Position numbers and translations under genes: made by a program. Positions 51,606-60,936 of a DNA stretch of 64,000 nt are shown in pieces. Positions within the stretch are counted from its first letter, which is position 1; each line of letters opens with the position of its first letter. This DNA comes from Mesorhizobium amorphae. GTDB taxonomy: Bacteria; Pseudomonadota; Alphaproteobacteria; Rhizobiales; Rhizobiaceae. The notes beneath the pieces are model-generated. The model was not told where the DNA came from. It saw only the letters and a program-made list of their open reading frames with translations, and made no database searches. The DNA lies in assembly GCF_014843845.1 (NCBI RefSeq), contig NZ_JHQS01000007.1, forward strand, positions 1 through 64,000, in the 5' to 3' direction.

Positions 51606-52670
51606 ATGGCCGACCCATTCCTCTCTATCCAGCACGTTCGAAAATCCTTCGGCGCCACCACGGTCGTGGAGGATTTCAGCCTCGACGTGGAACCGGGTGA
51701 ATTTGTCTCCTTCCTCGGGCCGTCGGGTTGCGGCAAGACGACGGTGCTGCGCATGGTTGCCGGCTTCGAGGAGCCTTCGGCCGGCAAGATCGTCGTCGCC
51801 GGCAAGGACATCACAAGGCTGAAGCCCAACCAGCGCAATGTCGGCATGGTGTTCCAGGCCTATGCGCTGTTCCCCAACCTGACGGTGGCGCAGAACATCG
51901 CCTTCGGGCTGAAGGTTGCCGGCATGCCGAAGGCAGATGCGGACAGACGCGTCGCCGAGATGCTCGACATCATCAAGCTGCCGCAGATGGGCGACCGCTA
52001 TCCCTACCAGCTCTCCGGCGGCCAGCAGCAGCGCATCGCGCTGGCGCGGGCGATTGCGCCGAAGCCGAAGCTGCTTTTGCTTGACGAGCCGCTGTCGGCG
52101 CTCGACGCCAAGGTGCGCGTGTCGCTGCGTGAGGAAATCCGCTCGATCCAGAAAAAGCTCGGCATCACCACCATCTTCGTCACCCATGACCAGGAAGAGG
52201 CGCTGTCGATCTCCGACCGCATCGCGGTGATGTATGGCGGCAAGGCCGAGCAGGTCGGCACGCCGTTCGAAATCTATAACCGCCCGGCAACCAAATTCGT
52301 CGCCAATTTCGTCGGCACGCTGAACGTGCTCGAAGGCACGGTGACCGACGCCGCTTCAGGCATGGTGCGCGTCAATTCGCAAGAGGTCGCGCTAAAGGGC
52401 AAGCTCAACGGCTCCAAGTCCGGCGACACGCTGTCGCTGGCGCTGCGGCCGGAAGCGATTTCGCTCGGACGCCAGCCCGGCCGCGACTCCAGCCTTGCGG
52501 GCGAAATCTCAGAAGTGCATTTCCTCGGCTCCGTCATCCGGGTTCGCGTCGGCATCGGCGGCAGCACCGTCTCGCTCGACACGTTCAACAGCCCGGCGAC
52601 ACCGCCGCCAGCGGTTGGCGAAAAGGCCGAGATTTCGTTCGCCTCAAGCGACATGCTGGTGCTGCACTGA
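51606..52670 (+). CDS. ABC transporter ATPase (PotA-like)
   Basis: A 354-aa ATPase of the polyamine/iron/sulfate importer class. Walker A GPSGCGKTT is near residues 38-46, the signature is LSGGQQQRIALARAI, Walker B is LLLLDEPLSALDAKVR, and the H-loop is FVTHDQEEALS. The C-terminal TOBE domain begins near residue 280. It completes the transporter begun at 48725. Monomers pair to drive uptake. Confidence 0.95.
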   Translation: MADPFLSIQHVRKSFGATTVVEDFSLDVEPGEFVSFLGPSGCGKTTVLRMVAGFEEPSAGKIVVAGKDITRLKPNQRNVGMVFQAYALFPNLTVAQNIAFGLKVAGMPKADADRRVAEMLDIIKLPQMGDRYPYQLSGGQQQRIALARAIAPKPKLLLLDEPLSALDAKVRVSLREEIRSIQKKLGITTIFVTHDQEEALSISDRIAVMYGGKAEQVGTPFEIYNRPATKFVANFVGTLNVLEGTVTDAASGMVRVNSQEVALKGKLNGSKSGDTLSLALRPEAISLGRQPGRDSSLAGEISEVHFLGSVIRVRVGIGGSTVSLDTFNSPATPPPAVGEKAEISFASSDMLVLH

Positions 52671-52700
52671 TCCGGTGAGAAGCCGGCAGGGCCGAAGCGT

Positions 52701-53327
52701 TCAAGCCGGCGGGATGAAGGGCTGGAAGATCGCCTGAAAGACGGGCAATGCCTCCAACCGCGCGGCGTGAGCCTCGAGCGCCGGGAAGCCGGCCAGCGGA
52801 ACCAGGCCCGGATGCGCTTCGCCGAGGAAACGCAGCACGGCGGCAACCGCGACATCGGCATGGCCGATACGATCACCGAACCAGTAGGCACCGGGTCTCG
52901 CGGCGCGGTCCGCTTCCAATGCGGCAAGGACGCTCTCGATCTGCGTTCGGCAGCGGCCGACCCAAAGGTCGGAGGCCTTCTCGTGCAGGCGCTTTTCGTA
53001 AAACAGGCTGACGCTTTTGTCGCCAAGCCCGGTGGCCAGGGCCGCAATCCTGAGCGCCTGATGGCGGGCGGGCTCGCCTGTCGGAAACATCCTTCGATCG
53101 GCCGCTACCAGGCTGTCGAGATAATCGAGCATCAGATGGCTTTCCGTCAGCACTTCGCCATCGTCCAGCACCAGCGTCGGGACGCGCGTCAGCGGGTTAT
53201 AGGGACGGATCTTGTCGGCATCGCCGAAGGCCGACCATGGCCGATGCTCGAAGGGCAGGCCGTAGAGTGTCAGCGCGATGCCGACGCGGCGGACGAAGGG
53301 CGAGTCGTACTGGCCGATGAGGATCAT
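52701..53327 (-). CDS. Glutathione S-transferase
   Basis: A 208-aa soluble GST. The N-terminal thioredoxin-like domain has the G-site (YDSPFVRRVGIAL, catalytic Ser likely S9) and the GSH-binding VLTESHLMLDYLD. The C-terminal helical domain contains the buried-Asp motif FGDRIGHADVAVAA. ATG 53327 gives the normal start MILIGQYDSPF; a TTG two codons earlier is the alternative. The substrate is unknown and the gene has no operon partner. Confidence 0.93.
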   Translation of the reverse strand: MILIGQYDSPFVRRVGIALTLYGLPFEHRPWSAFGDADKIRPYNPLTRVPTLVLDDGEVLTESHLMLDYLDSLVAADRRMFPTGEPARHQALRIAALATGLGDKSVSLFYEKRLHEKASDLWVGRCRTQIESVLAALEADRAARPGAYWFGDRIGHADVAVAAVLRFLGEAHPGLVPLAGFPALEAHAARLEALPVFQAIFQPFIPPA

Positions 53328-53446
53328 GACCAAGGCTTATACGCCGGCAATCGGGTCGAAGCATACTGCCAGCCAGGCTGAGCATAGTGGACAATCAACA
53401 GCATCCCGCGGCTTTGCCGCTACCAATAGTCCCGCTACGATAGGGT

Positions 53447-54997
53447 ATGGCCCTTTTCGAACTGACCCTTGTTCTCCTGCTGATTGCCGTTGCGCTGACG
53501 GCCTTGTCGCGGCGTATCCAGATTCCCTATCCAGCCTTGCTGGCGTTGGCGGGCGCCGGTATCGCCTTCCTGCCCGGCGCGCCGACAATCGAGATCGATC
53601 CGGAACTGGCACTTGCCCTGTTCATCGCGCCGGTGCTTCTCGATGCCGCCTATGACACCTCGTTGCGCGATCTCAATCGCTACCGACTGCCGCTTGCCTT
53701 GCTGGCATTCGGCGCCGTCATTTTCACCACCGTGACTGTCGCGCTGGTCGGCTGGAAAATGGCAGGCCTGCCGATCGCCGCGGCCATTGCCCTTGGCGCC
53801 ATCGTCGCGCCGCCCGATGCGGTCGCGGCGGCGGCGGTGCTCGGACAGTTCAAGGTGCCGCACCGCATCACCGCCATCCTGCAAGGCGAAAGCCTGCTCA
53901 ACGACGCCACTGCGCTGCTGATCTACCGGTTCGCGGTTACGGCTGCACTCGGTCCGGTCCTTCTGAGTGACGCCGTGCCAACGATCTTGCTATCGACGGT
54001 CGGTAGCCTCGCTGCCGGTTATGTACTTGGCCGTCTCTCGTTGCTGATGCTCACCCGTATCGAGGATGCGGCAAGCAGTACGGTGGTGCAATTCGCCGGG
54101 ACATTCGGGGTCTGGATACTAGCCGACAAGCTGGGGCTTTCAGCCATCATCACGATCGTCGTCTATGCCATGACCATTGCGCGCACGGCACCGCGCCTCA
54201 TGTCGGCCAGAAGGCGCGTCAGCACCTATTCGGTCTGGGAGTCGGCGGTGTTCGTGCTCAACGTGCTGGCCTTCGTGCTGATGGGCCTTCAGGCGCGCTC
54301 GATCGTCGAGCGGCTTGCCGGGCAGGGGCAAGCCGAAGCGTTCGTGTTTGCCGCAGCGGTTCTCGCCGTCGTCATAGTTTCGCGTCTTGTCTGGGTGCTG
54401 GGCTGCGGCGTGATCCTCAGGTGGTTTGCTCGCTTCGGTGACGCGGAGCGCCGGGCGGAGGCTCCGTCTTTACGCGGCGGCGTGCTCATCGGTTGGTGCG
54501 GTATGCGCGGCTTGGTGACCCTTGTCGCGGCGTTTGCCTTGCCGCAAGACTTTCCCAGCCGCGACCCGATCGTGCTCGCCGCCTTCACAGTCGTCCTCGG
54601 CACGCTGGTGCTGCAGGGCATGAGCCTGAAGCCACTGTTGCGCTGGCTTGATCTCGATCCGGACGAAACGATCGACCGTGAGGTTGCGCAGGCACGCGTC
54701 GCCATCATGCAGGCGGCGCTTGACGTCTTGAGCCGCAAGACGTCGAATGCCGCGGCTGCGGTGCGCGAGCAATATACCGCCCAGCGCACGATCGCCGAAA
54801 ATCCCGAGGATGCCGAGGCAGCGACCGAATACGACCGGTTGCGTCTCTATGCCATCAAGAGCCAGCGGGATGCGCTGGAAGAACTACGCCGCGACGGAAC
54901 GATCGGCGACGAAGCGTATCATCGCTTGGAGGAAGAAATCGACTGGTCGGAACTTGCCGCCTCTCCAGCCGGACGGTTCCAGCCGCTGACGACCTAG
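53447..54997 (+). CDS. CPA1-family Na+/H+ antiporter
   Basis: A 516-aa cation:proton antiporter with about 12 helices. The ion-binding region is clear in GAIVAPPDAVAAAAVL and ILQGESLLNDATALLIYRFA. A cytoplasmic helical tail (residues 400-510) contains a long amphipathic stretch. It probably serves sodium and pH homeostasis and is expressed alone. Confidence 0.93.
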   Translation: MALFELTLVLLLIAVALTALSRRIQIPYPALLALAGAGIAFLPGAPTIEIDPELALALFIAPVLLDAAYDTSLRDLNRYRLPLALLAFGAVIFTTVTVALVGWKMAGLPIAAAIALGAIVAPPDAVAAAAVLGQFKVPHRITAILQGESLLNDATALLIYRFAVTAALGPVLLSDAVPTILLSTVGSLAAGYVLGRLSLLMLTRIEDAASSTVVQFAGTFGVWILADKLGLSAIITIVVYAMTIARTAPRLMSARRRVSTYSVWESAVFVLNVLAFVLMGLQARSIVERLAGQGQAEAFVFAAAVLAVVIVSRLVWVLGCGVILRWFARFGDAERRAEAPSLRGGVLIGWCGMRGLVTLVAAFALPQDFPSRDPIVLAAFTVVLGTLVLQGMSLKPLLRWLDLDPDETIDREVAQARVAIMQAALDVLSRKTSNAAAAVREQYTAQRTIAENPEDAEAATEYDRLRLYAIKSQRDALEELRRDGTIGDEAYHRLEEEIDWSELAASPAGRFQPLTT

Positions 54998-55085
54998 CCG
55001 CTGGCCCAGTTCCGTCATCCGCCCGGCACATTGCGTCGCAATCGCCGAACCGCTACTGCCATCACGAAATTGAGCCGGATAAGCA

Positions 55086-56003
55086 ATGAAGCTCGTCAGC
55101 TACAACATCCAGTACGGCTTCGGCGGCGATGGCCGCTACGACCTCGCGCGCTGTGCCAAGGTCGTTGCCGGCGCCGACATCATCGCCTTGCAGGAGGTGG
55201 AGCGGCACTGGCAGCGCACAAACGAGGACGATCAGCCGGAACGTCTTTCCCGGTTGCTGCCCGGCTATCACTGGGTCTATGGCCCGGCCTTCGACATGGA
55301 TGCGAGCCAGGAACGCGATGGCCGCATGGTCACCCGTCGCCGGCAGTTCGGCACCATGCTGCTGTCCAGGCTGCCGATCGTCTGGTCGCGCCTGCACACG
55401 CTGCCGCTGCGCCGCACGCTGCGGCCTCTCAACACCCGCAATGCGGCGCTCGAATGCATGATCCGCACCCCCGCAGGTCCGGTGCGGGTACTGTCGCTGC
55501 ATCTCGCCCACATCGCTGCCGAGGAGCGGCTGGAGCAGATCGACTATCTGCTCAACGAACATCGCCGGGCGCCTTCCGAAGGCGGGCCATGGAGCGGCGC
55601 CGACGATGAGCCCGAGCGCAACTGGAGCAATGGCGAGCCCGAGCCGGAGAACCCGCTCGCCGCGATCTGGCTGGGTGACTTCAACATGGAGCCCGGGAGC
55701 GCCGAATACCGGCGCATCGTCGGCAGCACGCCGTATCATCGGGGTGCCGCGTATCTCGACGGCTTTGTCGATGCCGCCGCCGTCGCCGCAGAGCCGGTGG
55801 CGGATTTCCACACCCATGTGAAGGCAATCGATGGCAAGGTGACCAAGCGCCGGCTCGACCATTGCTTCGTCGGCGGCATTTTTGCGGATCGCGTGCGCTC
55901 GGTCAGGGCCGACATCGGCGAGGTCGCCTCGGACCATTTTCCGCTGCGTGTCGACATCGACCTGGAGACGCCGCTCGCCGCTGCGACAGCCGGAGGCGGA
56001 TGA
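55086..56003 (+). CDS. Endonuclease/exonuclease/phosphatase-family protein
   Basis: A 305-aa metal-dependent hydrolase of the EEP superfamily. The catalytic SYNIQYGF at residues 4-11, IIALQEVE (metal-binding Glu) near 36-43, WLGDFNMEPGS (catalytic Asp/Asn) and the closing SDHFPLRVDI are complete. It could cleave a phosphodiester in nucleic acid or lipid; the substrate cannot be inferred. It is 8 bp before the EamA transporter gene, suggesting an operon. Confidence 0.92.
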   Translation: MKLVSYNIQYGFGGDGRYDLARCAKVVAGADIIALQEVERHWQRTNEDDQPERLSRLLPGYHWVYGPAFDMDASQERDGRMVTRRRQFGTMLLSRLPIVWSRLHTLPLRRTLRPLNTRNAALECMIRTPAGPVRVLSLHLAHIAAEERLEQIDYLLNEHRRAPSEGGPWSGADDEPERNWSNGEPEPENPLAAIWLGDFNMEPGSAEYRRIVGSTPYHRGAAYLDGFVDAAAVAAEPVADFHTHVKAIDGKVTKRRLDHCFVGGIFADRVRSVRADIGEVASDHFPLRVDIDLETPLAAATAGGG

Positions 56004-56010
56004 GGCAGCG

Positions 56011-56856
56011 ATGACCTTGTTCGTGTTCTTCGCGGTGCTTGCCGCCGCCGCCATGCACGCGATCTGGAACGCGCTGGTCAAGGTGCATCTCGACCGCTTC
56101 CTGTCGATCACGCTGATGACGCTCGGCATGGGCGCGGCAGGACTGGTGGTGCTGCCTTTCGTCGAGGTGCCGAAGGCCGAAGTGTGGCCCTACATCATCG
56201 CTTCGGTAATATTCCACATGGGCTACCGAACCTTCCTCATCGGCGCCTACAGGGCCGGCGATTTCGCCCAGACCTATCCGCTGGCGCGCGGCACCGCGCC
56301 GCTGCTCGCCGCACTCGGCGGCATGGTGGTGGTCAAGGAGGTGCCGGCACCGCTCGCCATCCTCGGCATTCTGCTGTTGTCGGCCGGCACGCTGGTGATG
56401 TCGTTTCGGGGCGGCGCGCATCTGGAGCGGCTCAATTTGCGCGCGGTCGGTTTTGCGCTCGGCACCTCGATCTTCATCGCCAGCTATACGCTATCCGACG
56501 GCAGCGGCGCGCGGCTCGCCGCCACCGCGCAGAGCTATGCCGCCTGGCTGTTCATCTGCGATGCCATCGGGGCGCTGGTACTGTGCCTCATCTTCCGTGG
56601 ACGCCAAGCGCTGCCGGTGCTGGCGCGCGACTGGAAGGCGGGTCTGTTCACCGGCGTGCTCAGCGGTGCCGCCTACTGGATCGTCATGTGGGCGATGACC
56701 AAGGCGCCGATCGCCTCGGTCGCCTCGCTGCGCGAGACCTCCATCCTGTTCGCCATGTTGATCTCGGTCTTCGCGCTGGGCGAAAAGATGACGGGCTGGC
56801 GTGGTGCTGCCGCGCTCAGCATCGTCGCCGGCGTCGTGGCGCTCAGGCTTGGCTAA
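56011..56856 (+). CDS. EamA/DMT-family transporter
   Basis: A 281-aa protein of ten transmembrane helices in two EamA repeats, typical of metabolite exporters. The first repeat starts at residue 5, and PLARGTAPLLAALGGMV and ASLRETSILFAMLISVFALGE are the conserved helix 4 and helix 9 motifs. ATG 56011 follows GGAGGCGGATGAGGCAGCG. The substrate is unknown. It overlaps the end of the convergent MFS gene by 4 bp. Confidence 0.92.
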   Translation: MTLFVFFAVLAAAAMHAIWNALVKVHLDRFLSITLMTLGMGAAGLVVLPFVEVPKAEVWPYIIASVIFHMGYRTFLIGAYRAGDFAQTYPLARGTAPLLAALGGMVVVKEVPAPLAILGILLLSAGTLVMSFRGGAHLERLNLRAVGFALGTSIFIASYTLSDGSGARLAATAQSYAAWLFICDAIGALVLCLIFRGRQALPVLARDWKAGLFTGVLSGAAYWIVMWAMTKAPIASVASLRETSILFAMLISVFALGEKMTGWRGAAALSIVAGVVALRLG

Positions 56857-58070
56857 CCAAGCACCGTCATCACCTGGCCGCGCCGTTCCGGACTGAAGCG
56901 AATGACGACGATGATGCAGACCGCGACCACGCCCGCGAAAAGCGCCAGCGCGTAGCCGTAGCTACCACCCGGACCCTCAGCGATGCCGGCCTGGTAGGGG
57001 CCGCCATAGGAGGCCGCGAGATTGCCGGCCTGGTAGATGAAGCCGGGCAAGGTCGCGCGCACGGCGCCGGGCGAAAGCTCGTTGAGGTGCACCGGAATGA
57101 CGCCCCAGGCGCCCTGGACCGCGACCTGCATGATGAAGGCGCCGATGGCCAGCATGAAGGGCGTGGTCGAGTAGGCCCACAGCGGAATCGACGGCAAGGC
57201 GATCAAGCAGGCGATGGTGATTGCATTGACGCGGCCGATCTTCTCGGACAGCGCGCCGAACGCCAGGCCGCCGACGATAGCGCCGATGTTGGCGACGATG
57301 GTGATCCAGCTCACCGTATGCGGGTCGAAGCCATGCTGCTTCTTCAGGAAGGTTGGGTAGAGGTCCTGGGTGCCATGGCTGAAGAAGTTGAAGAACATCA
57401 TCAGCACCACCGCATAGAGAGCAACGCCCCAGTGCCTTTGCAGCGTTTCCAGGAGCCCCGGCCTGGCCGTTTTCTGTGCGTCGACGAAGGCAGGTGATTC
57501 CGGCACGTGGGAGCGGATGAACAGGACGATCAGTGCCGGCAGGAAGCTGAGCAGGAACATGGCCCGCCAGCCGATCGTATAGCCGCCGATCGTTTGCTGA
57601 TAGAGCAAGCCATAGACCACCGCCGCCAGCAGGTAGCCGGCCGGATAGCCGCACTGCAGGATGCCCGAGACCATGCCGCGTGCGCTGGGCGGGATCGACT
57701 CCATGGCGAGCGAACTGCCCAGCCCCCATTCGCCACCCATGGCTATGCCGAACAAGGCGCGCATCGCCAGGAAGATGCCGAGATTGGGGGAGAAGGCAGC
57801 CAGTGCGCCGATCACCGAATAGCTGACGATGTTGAGCATCAGGATCGGCTTGCGGCCGTATTTGTCGGCAAGCATGCCGAAGAAGAATGCGCCGATGAAG
57901 CGCGTCGCCAGTGTCAGGAACAGCGCCTTGGAGACTGCCGGGACGTCAGCATGGAATTCAGTTGCAATATCCGTGAGCAGGAATGTCAGAAGGAAGAAAT
58001 CAAAGGCGTCGAGGGTCCAGCCCAGAAATGACGCCAGTACGGTTTTCTTCTGCTGCGAATTAAGGGGCAA
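56853..58070 (-). CDS. MFS symporter (sialate/aromatic acid type)
   Basis: A 405-aa 12-helix proton symporter. LGWTLDAFDFFLLTFLL opens helix 1, motif A is GMLADKYGRKPILM, and GIAMGGEWGLGSSLAMESIP is characteristic of the metabolite:proton symporter family. Likely substrates are carboxylic or sugar acids. The gene is expressed alone on the minus strand. Confidence 0.93.
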   Translation of the reverse strand: MPLNSQQKKTVLASFLGWTLDAFDFFLLTFLLTDIATEFHADVPAVSKALFLTLATRFIGAFFFGMLADKYGRKPILMLNIVSYSVIGALAAFSPNLGIFLAMRALFGIAMGGEWGLGSSLAMESIPPSARGMVSGILQCGYPAGYLLAAVVYGLLYQQTIGGYTIGWRAMFLLSFLPALIVLFIRSHVPESPAFVDAQKTARPGLLETLQRHWGVALYAVVLMMFFNFFSHGTQDLYPTFLKKQHGFDPHTVSWITIVANIGAIVGGLAFGALSEKIGRVNAITIACLIALPSIPLWAYSTTPFMLAIGAFIMQVAVQGAWGVIPVHLNELSPGAVRATLPGFIYQAGNLAASYGGPYQAGIAEGPGGSYGYALALFAGVVAVCIIVVIRFSPERRGQVMTVLG

Positions 58071-58209
58071 ATTGTTCCTCCTTCCATCTTCACGGATGCG
58101 AGGAACTATCGGCCAGTTTGCGTAAGGCCGGTGGTCACTTTTTCGCGCGGCTCATGTGATCGAACGCCGCCTGGAATGACAAGTCCGGGACGCAGCTCGA
58201 GGATTGGTT

Positions 58210-58518
58210 CTAGATTTCCAGATCGAAGACCATCAGGCCATCCGTGCCGCCCTCAAGCGCCGCGACCAGGCGAGCGCCGGCGCGCTGATGCGCTTCGTGC
58301 ACCAGATAGGCGTCGCGGCAGGGGGCGTCACGGAAGTCGATGGTGAAGCCGTGCGAGAAGCCGCGTGCAAAAGGTTCTGGGCTGACATTGGCGCTGAATT
58401 TTACCACGTCCATGCCATCGATCGCCCAGCGCAGCGCTTCGAGATCGGCGTGGATTGCCGCGCGTTCGTCGTCGGCGACATCGCTGCGGAAACGGACGAA
58501 GACACAGTGCCTGATCAT
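58210..58518 (-). CDS. Dabb-domain (stress-response A/B barrel) protein
   Basis: A 102-aa dimeric alpha/beta-barrel protein. The pattern MIRHCVFVRFRSDV, SHGFTIDFRDAPCRDAYLVHEAH and a closing LMVFDLEI match the Dabb family. Members include small enzymes and stress proteins; the role here is unknown. It is 15 bp downstream of the first GMC oxidoreductase gene and is probably in that operon. Confidence 0.9.
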   Translation of the reverse strand: MIRHCVFVRFRSDVADDERAAIHADLEALRWAIDGMDVVKFSANVSPEPFARGFSHGFTIDFRDAPCRDAYLVHEAHQRAGARLVAALEGGTDGLMVFDLEI

Positions 58519-58533
58519 CTTTTTTGCCTCCGA

Positions 58534-60162
58534 CTAAGCCGCGCGGTTTCCAGAGAAAACAGCCGGCGCCAAGGGCTCGCGGCCGAGGATCAGGTCGGCG
58601 CCTTTTTCGCCAACCATGATGGTCGGCGCGTTGGTGTTGGAGGAGGGCACGCGTGGCATCACCGAGGCGTCGCAGACGCGCAAGCCTTCGATGCCGCGCA
58701 GCCTGAGCTCGGGCGTCACCACGGCCATCTCGTCATGGCCCATGCGGCAGGTGCCGACCGGATGATGATCGGTCTTGGAGCTGCGGCAGGCATAGTCGAA
58801 CAGTTCGTCGTCGCTCTGCAGGGTAGGGCCGGGCAGCACTTCGCGCAGGACATAGGGTTGCAGCGCCTTCTGGCGCATGATCTCGCGCGCCAGCCGGAGT
58901 CCCTTGATCGACATGTCGCGGTCATAGGGATCGGACCAGTAGTTCGGGTCGATCAGCGGGTGGTCGGCCGGGTCGGCGCTCTTCAGCCGCACCGTGCCAC
59001 GCGAGCGTGGGCGCAGGAAGGCTGAGTTCAGCGTCACGCCCGGATTCCTGAGCTTCTCCACGCCGGCCTCGATGCCGGAGCCGAGGCCGAGATGGAACTG
59101 GATGTCGGGCGAGGCGGCGGTCGGGTCGGCGTACCAGAAGCCGCCGGTCTCGAACAGGCTGGAGGCCACCGGGCCTTTCTTCAATAGCAGATATTGCAGG
59201 CCGGCCCATGCCGTGCGGTGCAGCTTGGCGTAGTTGTCATAGGTGTGGTCGCCGGTGCATTCGGCGATGACGAACAGGTCGAGATGGTCCTGCATGTTGG
59301 AGCCGACGCCGGGCAGGTCGTGCACCGGCGTCACGCCGACCGCTTTCAGATGATCGGCCGGGCCGATGCCCGACTGCATGAGAAGCTTGGGCGAGCCGAT
59401 GGCACCGGAGGAGACGATCACCTCGCGCTCGGCGCGCAGGATTTTTGTCTCGCCGCCGGGCTTATCGACGATCTCGACGCCGATGGCGCGGCCCTTCTCG
59501 ACGACGATGCGGGTGACCAGCACGTCCGTCCTGACGGTGAGGTTCTTGCGGGCGCGGATCGGCTTCAGATAGGCGACCGAGGCGGAAGATCGTCGCGCGT
59601 CCTTCTGGGTGAGCTGATAATAGCCGACGCCTTCCTGGCTGGCGCCGTTGAAGTCGGGATTGAAGGGAATGCCCATCTCCTGGCCGGCACGGAAATAGGC
59701 CTCACAGATCGGCAGCGGCGAAATCGGGTTGGAGACGCCGAGCGGACCCTGGTCGCCATGAAAGTCGTTGGCGTAGCGCTGGTTGTTCTCGGCGCGCTTG
59801 AAATAGGGCAGCAGGTCGCGATAGCCCCAGCCTGCAAGGCCTTCCTCCTTCTCCCAGGCGTCGTAGTCGCGGGCATTGCCGCGCGTGTAGATCTGGGCGT
59901 TGATGGAAGAGCCGCCGCCCACCACCTTGGCCTGCGTGTACCAGAAGACACGGTCCTTCATGTTTTTCTGCGGCACGGTCGACCAGCCCCAGGAAGCGAT
60001 GCCCTTGGTCATCTTGGCGAAGCCCGCCGGCATATGGATCAACGGATGCCAGTCCTTGCCGCCGGCTTCGAGCAACAGAACCGAATTCGAGGGATCCTCG
60101 CTCAGCCGGTTGGCAAGAACGCAACCGGCCGGGCCGGCGCCAACGATTATGTAGTCGCTCAT
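58534..60162 (-). CDS. GMC-family oxidoreductase (choline dehydrogenase-like)
   Basis: A 542-aa FAD-dependent alcohol oxidoreductase. The FAD-binding YIIVGAGPAGCVLANRLS is at the N-terminus, followed by GGGSSINAQIYTRGN. The active-site pair is in DHHPVGTCRMGHDE near the C-terminus, with VMPRVPSSNTNAPTIMVGEKGAD closing. It oxidises a primary or secondary alcohol; the substrate is not evident. It lies 12 bp downstream of an SDR gene in a minus-strand operon. Confidence 0.95.
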   Translation of the reverse strand: MSDYIIVGAGPAGCVLANRLSEDPSNSVLLLEAGGKDWHPLIHMPAGFAKMTKGIASWGWSTVPQKNMKDRVFWYTQAKVVGGGSSINAQIYTRGNARDYDAWEKEEGLAGWGYRDLLPYFKRAENNQRYANDFHGDQGPLGVSNPISPLPICEAYFRAGQEMGIPFNPDFNGASQEGVGYYQLTQKDARRSSASVAYLKPIRARKNLTVRTDVLVTRIVVEKGRAIGVEIVDKPGGETKILRAEREVIVSSGAIGSPKLLMQSGIGPADHLKAVGVTPVHDLPGVGSNMQDHLDLFVIAECTGDHTYDNYAKLHRTAWAGLQYLLLKKGPVASSLFETGGFWYADPTAASPDIQFHLGLGSGIEAGVEKLRNPGVTLNSAFLRPRSRGTVRLKSADPADHPLIDPNYWSDPYDRDMSIKGLRLAREIMRQKALQPYVLREVLPGPTLQSDDELFDYACRSSKTDHHPVGTCRMGHDEMAVVTPELRLRGIEGLRVCDASVMPRVPSSNTNAPTIMVGEKGADLILGREPLAPAVFSGNRAA

Positions 60163-60174
60163 GGTCTCATCCGT

Positions 60175-60936
60175 TCAGAGCCTCGGCACCGACAGCGCGC
60201 CGTCGACATTGATGATCGAACCGGTGGAAAAGCCGAGCTTGCCGCCGGCAAGGGCGGCCACCGCGGCGCCGATATCGGCGGCTTCGCCCCAGCGTTTTGC
60301 CGGCACCAGACCGCCGTCGATCAGCGCGTCGTATTTGGCGGTCACGCCTGCTGTCATGTCGGTGCGGATGATGCCCGGACGCAGCTCGAACACGCCGATG
60401 CTTTCGGCAGCGAGCCGCAGCGCCAGATTCTTCACCCACATGGAAAGCCCGGCCTTGGAGATGCAGTAGTCGGCGCGTTCGGGCGAGGCCATTCCGGCGC
60501 TGACCGAAGTGATGGTGATGATCGATTTCGGGTTATCGCCCGGTGCCGCAAGCATTGCCTTGGCAACGGCCTGGCTGAGGAAGACGGTGCCGCGCAGATT
60601 GATGCCGAGCGCGCGGTCGAAGTTCTCCGGCTTCAGCTCCAGCAGGTCGCCGCGAACGACGGCGCCGACGCCGGCATTGTTGACCAGGCAGTCGATGCGG
60701 CCGAAGGCGCGCTTCGCCGCATCGACGACCGTGGCGTGAGCAGAAAGATCGGCGATGTCGCAGCGGATATAAGCGAATTTCGCGCCACGCGCGGCGATGT
60801 TGGCGGCGAGCCCTTCGTCGGCCGTTTGGGCAAGGTCGGCGACCAGAATATCAAAGCCGGTGTCGGCAAGCGCTTCGGCGCAGGCCAGCCCAATGCCGCG
60901 CGCGCCGCCGGTGACGATGACTGCCGGGCGGGTCAT
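60175..60936 (-). CDS. Short-chain dehydrogenase/reductase
   Basis: A 253-aa classical SDR with TGGARGIG at residues 9-16, NNAGVGAV, catalytic RADYCISKAGL (Tyr, Lys) and LRPGIIRTDM. The start is ATG 60936, overlapping the GMC gene by 4 bp (ATGA), which rejects the longer frame. Likely a sugar or polyol dehydrogenase given the ABC transporter beside it, but no substrate is proven. Confidence 0.93.
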   Translation of the reverse strand: MTRPAVIVTGGARGIGLACAEALADTGFDILVADLAQTADEGLAANIAARGAKFAYIRCDIADLSAHATVVDAAKRAFGRIDCLVNNAGVGAVVRGDLLELKPENFDRALGINLRGTVFLSQAVAKAMLAAPGDNPKSIITITSVSAGMASPERADYCISKAGLSMWVKNLALRLAAESIGVFELRPGIIRTDMTAGVTAKYDALIDGGLVPAKRWGEAADIGAAVAALAGGKLGFSTGSIINVDGALSVPRL

